From Moraxella osloensis (lineage in GTDB: Bacteria > Pseudomonadota > Gammaproteobacteria > Pseudomonadales > Moraxellaceae), in NCBI RefSeq assembly GCF_009867135.1, contig NZ_CP047226.1, forward strand, positions 930,001-994,000: DNA of 64,000 bases, in the 5' to 3' direction. Numbering within the stretch: the first letter of the stretch is position 1; each line of letters begins with the position of its first letter. Below are positions 27,573 to 36,372 of this stretch, piece by piece. Under the pieces are notes generated by a model that worked only from the letters and a program-made list of their open reading frames with translations, was not told the origin of the DNA and ran no database searches. Both the position numbers and the translations under genes were made by a program.

Positions 27573-28580
27573 GTGGACAATCAATTTGTTATCGCGACGG
27601 CAAATTTACTCAACTTTGCACTGCCCAATCGGGTTTTTTATCGAAACCAAGACGTGTATACGCCGCAGCAATATCAACAAAAAATTAATGCACTTGCCCC
27701 CATTTTTCGTCAATTGCAAGCTGATATCATTGGTTGCCAAGAAATTTGGGATGAGCAAGCACTCATTGACTTATGTCATGCAGCCGGTCTCAATGACTAT
27801 CACGTCACTGTGCCGTTAGCCAGTAATCAGCCAGACAGTCCATTGACCCAAGGACAAGGCGCAGTTGGCACCCCGAGCGTAGGTTTGGTATCGCGTTTTG
27901 AGATTATTAACACCCAATTGCTCACGCAGATGCCGGCGATTGCGTTGTTGGACGTTCCTGATGTTGGGCTTTATCAACAATTTAATCGCCCCCCGCTGAT
28001 TGCCGCCATCAGATTGCCAAATGGCATGGTAGTCACCGTGATTGTGGCGCATCTAAAAAGTAAACGCCCTGAGTTTTTAGAAAACGCGCAAGGCGAGCCG
28101 TTAGAAGATCGCAATGATCCGCTAATTCGAGTCCGCGCCAAGCTGCGCAGTCTTTGTATGCGGGCGGCGGAAGCGGCAGGCATTCGCCAAGTGGTCATCG
28201 AAAAGCTGTCGCACAACAACCATCCGCTGATTTTGTTAGGGGATATGAATGATGTGATGCAAAGTGTCACTTGTCAGCTTTTAAGCGAATCGGGCGAAGT
28301 ATTTTATGATAAGTCGATGCGCGATATCGTGCTGTATGATGCCTCTACGGTACAAAGCCGTATGCACTGGCTCAAAGATGTAGCCTACACCCATATCCAC
28401 CAAGGTATGCCAGAAGTGCTTGACCAGATTTTGGTATCTGAACAGTTTTTAGCTGATAGTAAATTTAACATCGGCGAAGTATTACAAGTTGATTATTTTA
28501 ATGATCATCTCAAATTTATTGTAGAACAACGCCCAACCGATCATGGATTGGTACGGGCACAAATTAAACTTTATTCATAA
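27573..28580 (+). CDS. Endonuclease/exonuclease/phosphatase family protein
   Basis: About 335 residues with the EEP fold (DNase I/exonuclease III/sphingomyelinase superfamily). Visible active-site elements are IATANLLNFALPN at the N-terminus, the metal-binding Glu in DIIGCQEIWDEQ, VAHLKSKRPE, LILLGDMNDV (catalytic Asp and Asn), and the C-terminal TDHGLV with the conserved Asp-His. No signal peptide, so a cytosolic nuclease or phosphodiesterase is likely; the substrate is not evident. The GTG at 27573 lies 7 nt after AAGGA; an ATG two codons earlier (27567) is too close to it. A TetR regulator follows 20 bp downstream. Confidence 0.85.
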   Translation: MDNQFVIATANLLNFALPNRVFYRNQDVYTPQQYQQKINALAPIFRQLQADIIGCQEIWDEQALIDLCHAAGLNDYHVTVPLASNQPDSPLTQGQGAVGTPSVGLVSRFEIINTQLLTQMPAIALLDVPDVGLYQQFNRPPLIAAIRLPNGMVVTVIVAHLKSKRPEFLENAQGEPLEDRNDPLIRVRAKLRSLCMRAAEAAGIRQVVIEKLSHNNHPLILLGDMNDVMQSVTCQLLSESGEVFYDKSMRDIVLYDASTVQSRMHWLKDVAYTHIHQGMPEVLDQILVSEQFLADSKFNIGEVLQVDYFNDHLKFIVEQRPTDHGLVRAQIKLYS

Positions 28581-28600
28581 TCAGTCGATAGAGAGGAAAT

Positions 28601-29290
28601 ATGTCAAGCGCTTATGATGAAAAAATTGAGGATGTGTTGGTGGACTCTGAGCTCGCTCGCCGCTTGGTCCCTAACAAATTCAAGTTCACTAGCCAGCAAG
28701 GTCGTTTGCGTCGCCAAAAATTATTAGCCGCTGCCAAAGAGTTGAGCGCGACCCGACCTGTCAGTGAGATTAGTTTGGCGGATGTGTGTGAACGAGCGGA
28801 CATTCCTAGAGCCTCAGCCTATCACTTCTTTCCAAACGTAGAAGCGATTTTTTTGGCATTACGTTTTTTAAATGCAATAGAAATTTTTAACAAGCTTGAA
28901 AAAGTCGATGCCAAACAATTTAGTCGCTGGCAGGCTTATATCACCGCAGTCATTGAGACAGGCGTTGATATTATTCAATCCGATTTAACGGTTGCCCGTT
29001 TGATTTATGAGACCAATACCCCAGATTTTGAGGGCAATGCGTTTGGTAGTGAAATCGAAAAAAGCCTCGCCCAAATGGTGTATGATAAGTTGTCTGAGCA
29101 TTATAAAATGCCGGCTTTAGAAACCATTCATCAGCAATTGTTAGTCGCATATGGTATTATCAATGGTATTTTTATTTTAGCCTATCGCTCAGAAAAAGAA
29201 ATTACCGATGCCTATCGTCAAGAAGCGATTACAGCGGTGATTGCTTATCTACGTTGTTATTTACCTGAAAATTTGCCAAAGAACGGTTAG
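28601..29290 (+). CDS. TetR family transcriptional regulator
   Basis: A 229-residue regulator with an unusually long (about 35 residue) N-terminal arm before the TetR helix-turn-helix (RLRRQKLLAAAKEL, then ISLADVCERADIPRASAYHFFPN). The remainder is the helical ligand-binding domain. A strong GAGAGGAAAT Shine-Dalgarno precedes the ATG. It probably shares a transcript with the upstream EEP-family gene and ends at the terminator at 29340. The ligand and targets are unknown. Confidence 0.88.
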   Translation: MSSAYDEKIEDVLVDSELARRLVPNKFKFTSQQGRLRRQKLLAAAKELSATRPVSEISLADVCERADIPRASAYHFFPNVEAIFLALRFLNAIEIFNKLEKVDAKQFSRWQAYITAVIETGVDIIQSDLTVARLIYETNTPDFEGNAFGSEIEKSLAQMVYDKLSEHYKMPALETIHQQLLVAYGIINGIFILAYRSEKEITDAYRQEAITAVIAYLRCYLPENLPKNG

Positions 29291-29339
29291 TTTTATAACC
29301 TACTAGGGTTATAACCGATAGGCAATAAAATAGGCAATA

Positions 29340-29370
29340 AAAAACCCATCAGCGAGATGGGTTTTTTTAC
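29340..29370. terminator. Bidirectional terminator between the TetR gene and the entericidin-like gene
   Basis: Perfect stem AAAAACCCATC / GATGGGTTTTT with a 5-nt loop and T/A runs on both sides, between convergent genes. Confidence 0.85.
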
Positions 29371-29383
29371 TTAAACAGAAAAT

Positions 29384-29530
29384 CTACGACTTGATTTTAT
29401 TTTGAGTTTTTTGTGCGGTATTGGTTACTGCGTCACCTGTTTTTGATACGTCTTTACCAAAACCTTTGACTGTATTACAACCCGTGACAGCAAACATAAC
29501 AGCGATTGATGCAGCGATTAATTTTTTCAT
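29384..29530 (-). CDS. Entericidin A/B-like small lipoprotein
   Basis: A 48-residue lipoprotein precursor: a basic start MKK, a hydrophobic core, and lipobox AVTGC with Cys18. The mature part runs NTVKGFGKDVSKTGDAV and then NTAQKTQNK, matching the entericidin pattern (CNT.RG.G.D....G.A....A). A GAGGAAA Shine-Dalgarno lies 7 nt before the ATG. Entericidins are tiny membrane lipoproteins proposed as toxin/antidote peptides in E. coli, but most homologues have no tested function. Only one copy is seen here. It converges on the TetR gene and shares its terminator. Confidence 0.85.
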   Translation of the reverse strand: MKKLIAASIAVMFAVTGCNTVKGFGKDVSKTGDAVTNTAQKTQNKIKS

Positions 29531-29835
29531 TTTAAATTTCCTCAGATATATCCATTATTTTTTAACAGTTTTTAGCTACCAGGTTAAATCATGCGACTTT
29601 ATTGATTCATAGAAGATTGGTTCATAGAAGTTAAAATAAAGTAAAACATGCTTGGTAGAGTCATGGTAATGCAGGTTAGTCTAACGTCGCTATAGCGTTA
29701 ATGTAACCAAAACTATCAAGTTGTAAAAAAAACTTAAATTTACGCAATAAGTATAGGTTTTTTGTAAATTAATCTTCGCATTTAGCGCTTTTTTATTTCA
29801 ATCTGTTTTATTTTAATCTGGTTAAGGATGTCGAC
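29531..29835. other. Intergenic region between the entericidin-like gene and trmL
   Basis: A 305-bp divergent AT-rich spacer. It includes an imperfect inverted repeat TAACG...CGTTA near 29682-29700. No clear promoter consensus or gene. Confidence 0.3.
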
Positions 29836-30360
29836 ATGATTCATGTGGTATTAGTTGAACCCAAAATGCCAAGCAACACAGGCAATATTATTCGGTTATG
29901 CGCCAATACGGGCGCAACGCTACATTTGGTTGAGCCACTCGGGTTTGAGTTAGAAGATAAAAAATTACGCCGAGCAGGGCTCGATTATCATGAATGGGCA
30001 AATGTCAAAGTATATGCCAATTGGCAGGATGCTCAGGACAGTCTAAGTCAAAGTGGGGTGCAAAGAATCGTTGCCTTGACCACCAAGCTTAGCAAGCCTT
30101 TATATGATGAAGATTTTACGCAACTGGCAAATATCGCTTTGGTATTTGGGTCAGAGACAGCCGGGTTACCCGAGCCAATTCGCGCGGCAATTGGGCAAGA
30201 CAACTGGTTGCGTTTGCCTATGTTGCCGACCTCTCGCAGTCTGAATTTATCCAACAGCGTGGCAATTACATTATTTGAAGTTTGGCGTCAGCAGGGGTTT
30301 GGCGGTGATAACGGTCACAGTATCGGTTATGACAATCTCATCCCTTATGACCCAAAATAA
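29836..30360 (+). CDS. trmL: tRNA (cytidine/uridine-2'-O)-methyltransferase TrmL
   Basis: SPOUT-class enzyme that 2'-O-methylates position 34 of tRNA-Leu isoacceptors with SAM. 174 residues. The trefoil-knot motifs are visible: VEPKMPSNTGNIIRLCANTGA at the N-terminus, LVFGSETAGLP in the middle, and LPMLPTSRSLNLSNSVAI near the C-terminus. A TAAGGA Shine-Dalgarno precedes the ATG. It converges on the tus genes with only a 9-bp gap and no clear terminator. Confidence 0.93.
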   Translation: MIHVVLVEPKMPSNTGNIIRLCANTGATLHLVEPLGFELEDKKLRRAGLDYHEWANVKVYANWQDAQDSLSQSGVQRIVALTTKLSKPLYDEDFTQLANIALVFGSETAGLPEPIRAAIGQDNWLRLPMLPTSRSLNLSNSVAITLFEVWRQQGFGGDNGHSIGYDNLIPYDPK

Positions 30361-30369
30361 CCTCAAAAT

Positions 30370-30705
30370 TTATAAGCAATTTGCAGGTTTTGGCAACCCT
30401 GCAATGCGGTTGACATGACGCGCGACTAGACCTGTGTTAAACATGGCTTGCAATTTGGCATTATCAACCGCCAATGAGGGCAATTGCTTGGATAAAAACT
30501 TGATTAAAGGACGGGTCGTCGGTGGATGGCTGTATAAATCATAATATTGACGTACCGCGTCTATGATTTGATAGTGCTCAGGGGTTAACGTGACATCCAG
30601 CGTGTTCGCCAATTGTTGCGCAATATCTGGTGACCATGTTTGATGAGCTATCAAATGACCGTCTTGGTCAAGGGCGGCTTGGTCAAGTTCGGGAAGTTGG
30701 GTCAT
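30370..30705 (-). CDS. tusE: Sulfurtransferase TusE (DsrC family)
   Basis: The last carrier of the Tus sulfur relay, passing persulfide from TusBCD to MnmA for 2-thiolation of tRNA wobble uridine. 111 residues. The C-terminus GLPKPANCL has the conserved penultimate Cys (Cys110). The segment LTPEHYQIIDAVRQYY and PPTTRPLIKFL are family typical. It is the third gene of a tusD-tusC-tusE run, 5 bp after tusC. The usual tusB is absent between tusC and tusE. Confidence 0.9.
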   Translation of the reverse strand: MTQLPELDQAALDQDGHLIAHQTWSPDIAQQLANTLDVTLTPEHYQIIDAVRQYYDLYSHPPTTRPLIKFLSKQLPSLAVDNAKLQAMFNTGLVARHVNRIAGLPKPANCL

Positions 30706-30710
30706 AGTAT

Positions 30711-31043
30711 TTATAAGTCAAAAGTGGTATCAAAATGAGGCGCTGTGGTTGGCTTTAGCGATACTTGAGCGCACCAATCAAAGTCTGCTGATTGGTTTGC
30801 TTGCCATGCTTTGAATCTATCAAAATCCGCTAGTGCCAGCCAAGCCGGCGGCATATCATACATATCAAGGGATGCTAGCATATGGGCAAGCTTGCCCGTG
30901 GGCGCATCAAGTAGTAAGTTTAGCATGCCATCACCGATAGTCAGCTGAATTTGGTGGTCAAACGCCGCCAGCGCAAACGCCATTGATAAGGCTTCATGAC
31001 AAAGCAAAAACGTGTCAGCGTAAATATTAATGACAATTTTCAT
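30711..31043 (-). CDS. tusC: TusC/DsrF-like sulfur relay protein
   Basis: A 110-residue DsrE/F-fold protein, central in the tus run. The segment ALSMAFALAAFDHQIQL, then IGDGMLNLLL and ASLDMYDMPPAWL correspond to the TusC pattern of a helix, a strand with a DGV-like turn, and a YDI-like strand. The C-terminal part is divergent. TusC forms the TusBCD hexamer and has no catalytic Cys of its own in E. coli. It lies between tusD and tusE, overlapping neither. DsrF-like is the safer label, as the sequence is remote. Confidence 0.75.
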   Translation of the reverse strand: MKIVINIYADTFLLCHEALSMAFALAAFDHQIQLTIGDGMLNLLLDAPTGKLAHMLASLDMYDMPPAWLALADFDRFKAWQANQSADFDWCAQVSLKPTTAPHFDTTFDL

Positions 31044-31073
31044 AGTAAACCGCTATCGCTAAACCCATCCCAA

Positions 31074-31550
31074 TTAAAACTGATAAACCGTTTTTGCCCT
31101 GTGCAGATGCATGGCTAATTCACCCAAACCGACTAATTCAAAGCCATCTGCCACATTGTCACCTTGTAGCTGATGTCTAGTTGCATTGTCAGCATCTGTC
31201 ACCCCGCGAGCCAAAGCGGCACTCACGCACACTTGAATGGTTAAATCATGACTCATAGCAAAGTGTTGCCAATTTTTTGCCATATTTTCGATATCATCTG
31301 GCAGCCAAATTAATCGGTTCGCCAACATCACCGCATCACTATATAAGAAAATTTTAAAATCGGTAGCAGTTAACGGGTTTTGCTCAACGGTTGTTTTACT
31401 ATCGTTTGCCCATAGCGATTGGGCGCATTCAAGCGCTCGTTTGGTAAGCGGATGACTAGGCGCATGTGTCATCAGCATCACAATTGGTGTATCGAGCGTC
31501 GAAGTATTTGGCATAGCGGTATTATTCGATGTAGTTATCAAATCAGTCAT
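31074..31550 (-). CDS. tusD: Sulfurtransferase TusD (DsrE family)
   Basis: Persulfide acceptor of the Tus relay, receiving sulfur from TusA. 158 residues with an N-terminal extension of about 20. Family motifs are KIFLYSDAVMLANRLIW and IQVCVSAALARGVTD, with the reactive Cys108, followed by GFELVGLGEL. First gene of the tusD-tusC-tusE run. The start is uncertain because the Shine-Dalgarno is weak. A long control region with a 17-bp direct repeat lies upstream. Confidence 0.88.
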   Translation of the reverse strand: MTDLITTSNNTAMPNTSTLDTPIVMLMTHAPSHPLTKRALECAQSLWANDSKTTVEQNPLTATDFKIFLYSDAVMLANRLIWLPDDIENMAKNWQHFAMSHDLTIQVCVSAALARGVTDADNATRHQLQGDNVADGFELVGLGELAMHLHRAKTVYQF

Positions 31551-31619
31551 TTAACCATCTATAAATTAATCTATAAAGCTGCAATCTGCTCGCTATTTTA
31601 GCAAAATCGACCCCTATTT

Positions 31620-31663
31620 GCGATACTTGTAATAGCGGCGATAGTAGCGATACTTGTAATAGC
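31620..31663. repeat. 17-bp direct repeat upstream of tusD and the glycosyltransferase gene
   Basis: GCGATACTTGTAATAGC occurs at 31620-31636 and again at 31647-31663, perfectly, in a divergent control region. It could be a binding-site pair or a replication-slippage product. Confidence 0.7.
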
Positions 31664-31815
31664 TGCGATGCAATTGTCATCAAACTGTTATCAAATTGAC
31701 ATGAGGTTGTCAATGGCGGCTTATAAGCTTAACCCATACAAAGGATTGATTTAATTTACCGAAACGGCTTTTGTGGTCAAACAAAGCAGTCGGTTGTAAT
31801 GGTTGATAACATACT

Positions 31816-33336
31816 ATGAGTGACAACACTGTAAACACTAATTTGTACCAGCCTTCGTCTGACACTCAGACGACGTCAGGCAATCAACAGAGCCCCTCAA
31901 CTCAAGTTGCAGGCACGCCTTTTCATGACAATAGGCCATTATTGCATATCGCTTTGGTGACTGAAACGTGGTTGCCTGATATCAATGGGGTAGCCTCAAG
32001 CGTTTATCAAATCATGCGCGAACTCAAATCGATGGGGCATCGCATTACGTTGATTCGCCCCAAACAAAGCGATGAAGTCGAACAACATACCCTAACGACA
32101 GGGCTTAATACTGCGGCTGTTACCACTGATTTGCAAGTGCCAAGTTTGCCCATTCCTTATTACCCGCATCTGCGCATGGGGCTACCTTGTTACCGATTTT
32201 TAACGAAGCAGCTGCGCAAGCTTCGTCCTGATATTGTACATATCGTGACGGAAGGTCCTTTGGGGCTTGCGGCGTTGATTGCTGGCAAACAGCAAAGCAT
32301 TAAAGTCTCTTCAGGTTATCACACCGCGTTTCATGATTTTAGCCGATATTTTGGCTGGAAAGTTGTCTCATTGCCTTTGCTTGCGTATATGAAGCGTTTT
32401 CACAACCATTGCAATGCCACCTGTATTCCAAGCCAGACCACCCAACATCAGCTCGCTGAATTTGGTTTCAAGCATTTGTACCAAGTCGGTCGTGGCGTTG
32501 ATACAGCGCGCTATGCACCGAGCAAACGTAGCCAAGCATTACGGCAAAGTTGGGGCGTGGGCGAGGGCACCACAGTGTTAATGTGTGTGAGCCGTGTTTC
32601 CCCTGAAAAAGGTATGGATACCGTCATTAAAAGCTTCAAAGCGCTACAATTACAGCAGCTGCATCGTCATGTCAAATTAGTGATTGTCGGTGATGGACCA
32701 TATAAAGAAGCGCTCGTTAAACGGCATGCCAATGATACAAGCATTATTTTTGCAGGCTTTAAAACAGGCGAGGCGCTGGCAAGTTATTATGCCAGTGCCG
32801 ATGCTTTTGTGTTTGCTAGTCAAGTGGAAACTTTCGGTAATGTCGTCACCGAAGCGATGGCATCGGGGTTACCAATTTTTGCCTATCATGATGCGGCTGC
32901 GGCGCTGTTGGTAGATGATAGTTGTGGTAAAACCGTATCGCTTGGGCAAGAACAACGCTTTGTAGAGATGATCAGTGAATTGCCTAAACAACAACAGCTT
33001 GATCAGATGCGACTAGCTGCGCGACATAAGGTAGCTGCATTTTCTTGGCAAAAACCTGCCCAAGAAATGTTGACCATGTTTTATGAAGTGCTATCAATCC
33101 AGACCAATCCCCTAACAGCCAGCACAGTGACGCCAGCCATTTTGCCTTCTCAATCAATAGCTCAACATCCGCTCGCGGATTTGACAATCGCCCCCACACC
33201 TGAGTCAGTTCACCCGACTGTCGTGGCAAAAAACCACCCACGATATAGTCACTCACTCCAAAGTAGCCACTCAACCCAAAATAGTCACCCAACCCAAAGA
33301 CCCGCTGAATCTGCCGCGTTTTTCTCCAAAACGTGA
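31816..33336 (+). CDS. GT4-family glycosyltransferase (mannosyltransferase-like)
   Basis: A 506-residue cytosolic or membrane-associated GT-B enzyme. A polar N-terminal arm of about 40 residues precedes the acceptor domain (IALVTETWLPDINGVASSVYQ, DIVHIVTEGPLGLAAL). The donor domain has CVSRVSPEKGMDTVI, LVIVGDGPYKEAL and the E-x7-E region FGNVVTEAMASGLP. The closest general type is the GDP-mannose-dependent glycolipid mannosyltransferase group; the true donor is not provable here. A tail of about 85 residues ends in His/Ser/Gln-rich repeats (HSLQSSHSTQNSHPTQ). A PAP2 phosphatase follows 30 bp later, a pairing suggestive of lipid glycosylation. Confidence 0.88.
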   Translation: MSDNTVNTNLYQPSSDTQTTSGNQQSPSTQVAGTPFHDNRPLLHIALVTETWLPDINGVASSVYQIMRELKSMGHRITLIRPKQSDEVEQHTLTTGLNTAAVTTDLQVPSLPIPYYPHLRMGLPCYRFLTKQLRKLRPDIVHIVTEGPLGLAALIAGKQQSIKVSSGYHTAFHDFSRYFGWKVVSLPLLAYMKRFHNHCNATCIPSQTTQHQLAEFGFKHLYQVGRGVDTARYAPSKRSQALRQSWGVGEGTTVLMCVSRVSPEKGMDTVIKSFKALQLQQLHRHVKLVIVGDGPYKEALVKRHANDTSIIFAGFKTGEALASYYASADAFVFASQVETFGNVVTEAMASGLPIFAYHDAAAALLVDDSCGKTVSLGQEQRFVEMISELPKQQQLDQMRLAARHKVAAFSWQKPAQEMLTMFYEVLSIQTNPLTASTVTPAILPSQSIAQHPLADLTIAPTPESVHPTVVAKNHPRYSHSLQSSHSTQNSHPTQRPAESAAFFSKT

Positions 33337-33366
33337 TGTTCAAATAGGCAAAAAAAGGATGGCGCC

Positions 33367-34080
33367 ATGAATCACCCCATCAATCAATCCATGAATCAAC
33401 CCATAAAAAAATCCAAACTGTCACTTGCCAATTCAGAATTCACATGTACCTCTGTTAGCACTGTCGAAAACTTACCCAATTTAATGCGCAATTATTATCA
33501 GTTTTTGCACAGTAAACCTAAACTATATCATTTGCAAAAGCGGGTGCTGCAGTGGGATACCCGCTTATGTTTACGGGTAAATTTGCTGTCGCAATTGAAG
33601 TTTTTTGCGCAGTTCTTCAAAACCATCAGCCGCTTAGGCGATGGTTGGTTTTGGGCGCTATCGACGGTAGTGATGTTAGTAGCGTTATTCTCACAAGGAC
33701 TGGTCGCTAGCATCGTTGCTGTTAAAGTCTGTGCGGTGTTACTGAGCAGTTTTTGCGGTTATTTGCTGTATAAGTACCTAAAAGTGCATACAGTACGTCC
33801 ACGCCCTTACCAAGTACACCAGACCATTACTTTAGGCGAACGGCCTTTAGATGTATTTAGTTTTCCATCGGGGCATACACTGCAAGCGGTATTGTTTACC
33901 ACCATGATAGGTCATCAAGTGCCGATGCTGTTATGGGTATTGCTACCATTTACGATGCTGGTGGCATTATCGCGCTTAGTGCTTGGGTTACATTATCCCA
34001 CCGATGTGTTGGTGGGGGCAGGCATTGGCGCAACATTTGCAACCCTCGGTAGTAAAGTGAGTGATTACTTGGTTGCGTAA
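33367..34080 (+). CDS. PAP2-family membrane phosphatase
   Basis: A 237-residue membrane protein with about five hydrophobic segments. The three phosphatidic acid phosphatase motifs are present in order: KVHTVRPRPYQ (KxxxxxxRP type), FSFPSGHTLQ, and SRLVLGLHYPTD. The N-terminus carries a short Asn/Gln repeat (NHPINQSMNQP). An AAAGGA Shine-Dalgarno precedes the ATG. It probably forms an operon with the upstream glycosyltransferase and may dephosphorylate a lipid or undecaprenyl phosphate. Confidence 0.88.
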   Translation: MNHPINQSMNQPIKKSKLSLANSEFTCTSVSTVENLPNLMRNYYQFLHSKPKLYHLQKRVLQWDTRLCLRVNLLSQLKFFAQFFKTISRLGDGWFWALSTVVMLVALFSQGLVASIVAVKVCAVLLSSFCGYLLYKYLKVHTVRPRPYQVHQTITLGERPLDVFSFPSGHTLQAVLFTTMIGHQVPMLLWVLLPFTMLVALSRLVLGLHYPTDVLVGAGIGATFATLGSKVSDYLVA

Positions 34081-34112
34081 AGAATGTCGCCAAATAATGA
34101 TATCGTTCACTA

Positions 34113-34913
34113 TTAAGGCAATTGAAAGCCAAACTGCGCACACATCGTTAACCAATCTGTATCCACAGGCGCAGTGATATCAAGACGCTGATTGTCGGTC
34201 AGTCTATTAAAAGCCAAGGTATAGGCATGTAACATCAAGCGATGCACGCCGATATGTTGACGGATAGCGCGATTTTGGTGATGATCGCCATAGCTGGTAT
34301 CGCCAATAATCGGGTGAAAAACATGCTTCATGTGGCGACGTAGTTGGTGTTTTCGTCCGGTAATGGGCGTCAATCTAGCCAAACTAAAGCGTGAAGTGGG
34401 ATAGCGTGCCCGCGCTTGAAACGGCTGCTCAGTTGTTGCCAAGCATTGCCAGTGCGTTTGCGCAGGTTGCAGTAAAGTTAATTCAGTAGGGCCGCTAAGG
34501 GATTCAGCAAACATTTCTGTCGAACTAAGCTTTCTTTGTTGTAGCGCCTGCAAACTTGGTTTATCGCCAATTTTATCCAAAATTTGTGTGAGTGGGTAAT
34601 CAATCAGCCCTGACGTCTGCCCATCGACTGTCAAATATCCGCGCACGATGGCTAAGTAAGATTTTTGCACTTGCCTGTTTTCAAATTGCTCACACAGTTG
34701 CCGCGCTGATTCGCTCGATAAAGCAAACAGTAACACCCCTGACGTCGGCCGGTCTAATCGATGAATCGGATAAACATATTGAGCCAATTGATCGCGCAGA
34801 GTCTGCATCACAAACTCGGTTTCATGACGGTCAAGCCAGCTTCGATGGACGAGCATACCCGCAGGCTTATTGACTGCCACACAGTGTTCATCTTGATATA
34901 AAATTTCTAACAT
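34113..34913 (-). CDS. truC: tRNA pseudouridine(65) synthase TruC
   Basis: A 266-residue RluA-family enzyme converting U65 of tRNA to pseudouridine. The family start LEILYQDEHCVAVNKPAG and LVHRSWLDRHE match E. coli TruC. The catalytic Asp54 lies in HRLDRPTSGVL, with KSYLAIVRG and GRKHQLRRHMKH further on. It has an extra segment of about 25 residues around 120-145. It converges with the PAP2 gene, and the amino-acid permease upstream on the same strand has its own terminator. Confidence 0.93.
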   Translation of the reverse strand: MLEILYQDEHCVAVNKPAGMLVHRSWLDRHETEFVMQTLRDQLAQYVYPIHRLDRPTSGVLLFALSSESARQLCEQFENRQVQKSYLAIVRGYLTVDGQTSGLIDYPLTQILDKIGDKPSLQALQQRKLSSTEMFAESLSGPTELTLLQPAQTHWQCLATTEQPFQARARYPTSRFSLARLTPITGRKHQLRRHMKHVFHPIIGDTSYGDHHQNRAIRQHIGVHRLMLHAYTLAFNRLTDNQRLDITAPVDTDWLTMCAQFGFQLP

Positions 34914-34941
34914 AGGGTTTCCCCAAAAGCCATAGACATAA

Positions 34942-34969
34942 AAAAGGTCAGAATCGTATCTGACCTTTT
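34942..34969 (-). terminator. Terminator of the PuuP-like permease gene
   Basis: An 11-bp perfect stem AAAAGGTCAGA / TCTGACCTTTT with a 6-nt loop, located between the permease stop and truC; T run on the minus strand. Confidence 0.85.
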
Positions 34970-34983
34970 CACCACGTTAACCA

Positions 34984-36372
34984 TTATTCATGTTCGTTGT
35001 GCATCGGTGGATGACGCTTAAAGCCACCGGTTTTAAACGCCAAATAGATAAGACCGATTACTGCCCAGCCTAAGCCCATTTTGATGGCGATAGGCTCACT
35101 TTCTTTCCACATCAGCGCCACACTGATAAAGCCCAGCAGCGGCACAATCAAATACATCAACAAATCATAGGCGCTGTGGTAGCGTTTTTCACGGATGATA
35201 TAGGTCGCAATCACGGATAAATTAACAAAACTAAACGCCGTCAATGCCCCAAAACTAATCAAATGCGCGATGACATCAAACTCAATAAAACCCGCAGTTA
35301 ATGCAATCACACCCGCGATATAGATATTGTAGGTTGGGGTCAAGTATTTTGGATGAATATGACCAAAAATACGTTTGTTAATGACCCCATCACGCCCCAT
35401 CACATACATCAAACGAGAGACACCGGCATGTGCAGAAATACCTGACGCCATCACCGTGACAATTGCAAAGCCCAATACGGCGGCTTGAAACGCAGAACCA
35501 CCGACCAACATCAAAATATCTGGCTGGGTAGCAGCCACATCTGGGAAATATTTGTCAGGAGTTTGTGGGAAATAAATCTGCATAAAGTAAGTGCTAATGA
35601 TAAACACAATACCTGCAATCAATGCGGTCAAGAAAATTGCTTTTGGTAGGGTTTTTTGCACATCTTTGGTTTCTTCTGCCAATGAGCTTAGTGAGTCAAA
35701 GCCTGTGAAAGAGAAACATAAAATGGTTGCACCACTGATGAGTGCCGTCATGTTAGCAATATCACTCCAAAACGGCTTTAAGCTCCATAATTGGTAAGCT
35801 GCAGCATTGATAGTGCCGTCCGCATTGGTGCCCGCCATCAATTTGCTATACACCAACCACGTAAATACACCGATAATCAATAGCTGAATAAACACAATCC
35901 AACTATTAAAATAAGCCACGACTTTGGAGCCATGCACGTTAATCCAGGTCATAAATCCCGTCAGAATAAACACCCAAATCCATTTGTTGACATCCGGGAA
36001 CAGCGCTTCAAGATAAATTACCGCTAGGATAATATTCACCAAAGGTGACAATAAATAATCCAACCAAGAAGACCAACCCACCATAAACCCGACATTGGGA
36101 TGAATCGATTTTTGCGCATAGGTATATGCCGAACCCGCCGAAGGATAACGACGAATCATGCTACCGTAACTTAGCGAGGTAAGCAAAATAGCAATCAATG
36201 CAATAATATAAGATGTTGGAACGTGCTGATGACTGGCTTCAGAAACCAAGCCGAAGGTATCAAATACGGTCATGGGCTGAATATACGCCAAACCAATAAT
36301 GATAATGTGCCAAAGGGCTAAATGACGTTGCAATTTAGCGGGCGAATTAGTCGCAGTGGGGGTATTGTTCAA
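34984..36372 (-). CDS. APC-family permease, PuuP-like
   Basis: A 462-residue inner-membrane transporter with about 12 membrane segments. It resembles E. coli putrescine importer PuuP: GLAYIQPMTVFDTFG, HVPTSYIIALI, YPSAGSAYTYAQKSIHP and VGFMVGWSSWLDYLL. The substrate could be putrescine or another amine or amino acid. The start codon is TTG at 36372, with AGGAGAAAGG just upstream. It is a single-gene unit with its own terminator at 34942. No puu catabolic genes are nearby. Confidence 0.88.
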   Translation of the reverse strand: MNNTPTATNSPAKLQRHLALWHIIIIGLAYIQPMTVFDTFGLVSEASHQHVPTSYIIALIAILLTSLSYGSMIRRYPSAGSAYTYAQKSIHPNVGFMVGWSSWLDYLLSPLVNIILAVIYLEALFPDVNKWIWVFILTGFMTWINVHGSKVVAYFNSWIVFIQLLIIGVFTWLVYSKLMAGTNADGTINAAAYQLWSLKPFWSDIANMTALISGATILCFSFTGFDSLSSLAEETKDVQKTLPKAIFLTALIAGIVFIISTYFMQIYFPQTPDKYFPDVAATQPDILMLVGGSAFQAAVLGFAIVTVMASGISAHAGVSRLMYVMGRDGVINKRIFGHIHPKYLTPTYNIYIAGVIALTAGFIEFDVIAHLISFGALTAFSFVNLSVIATYIIREKRYHSAYDLLMYLIVPLLGFISVALMWKESEPIAIKMGLGWAVIGLIYLAFKTGGFKRHPPMHNEHE

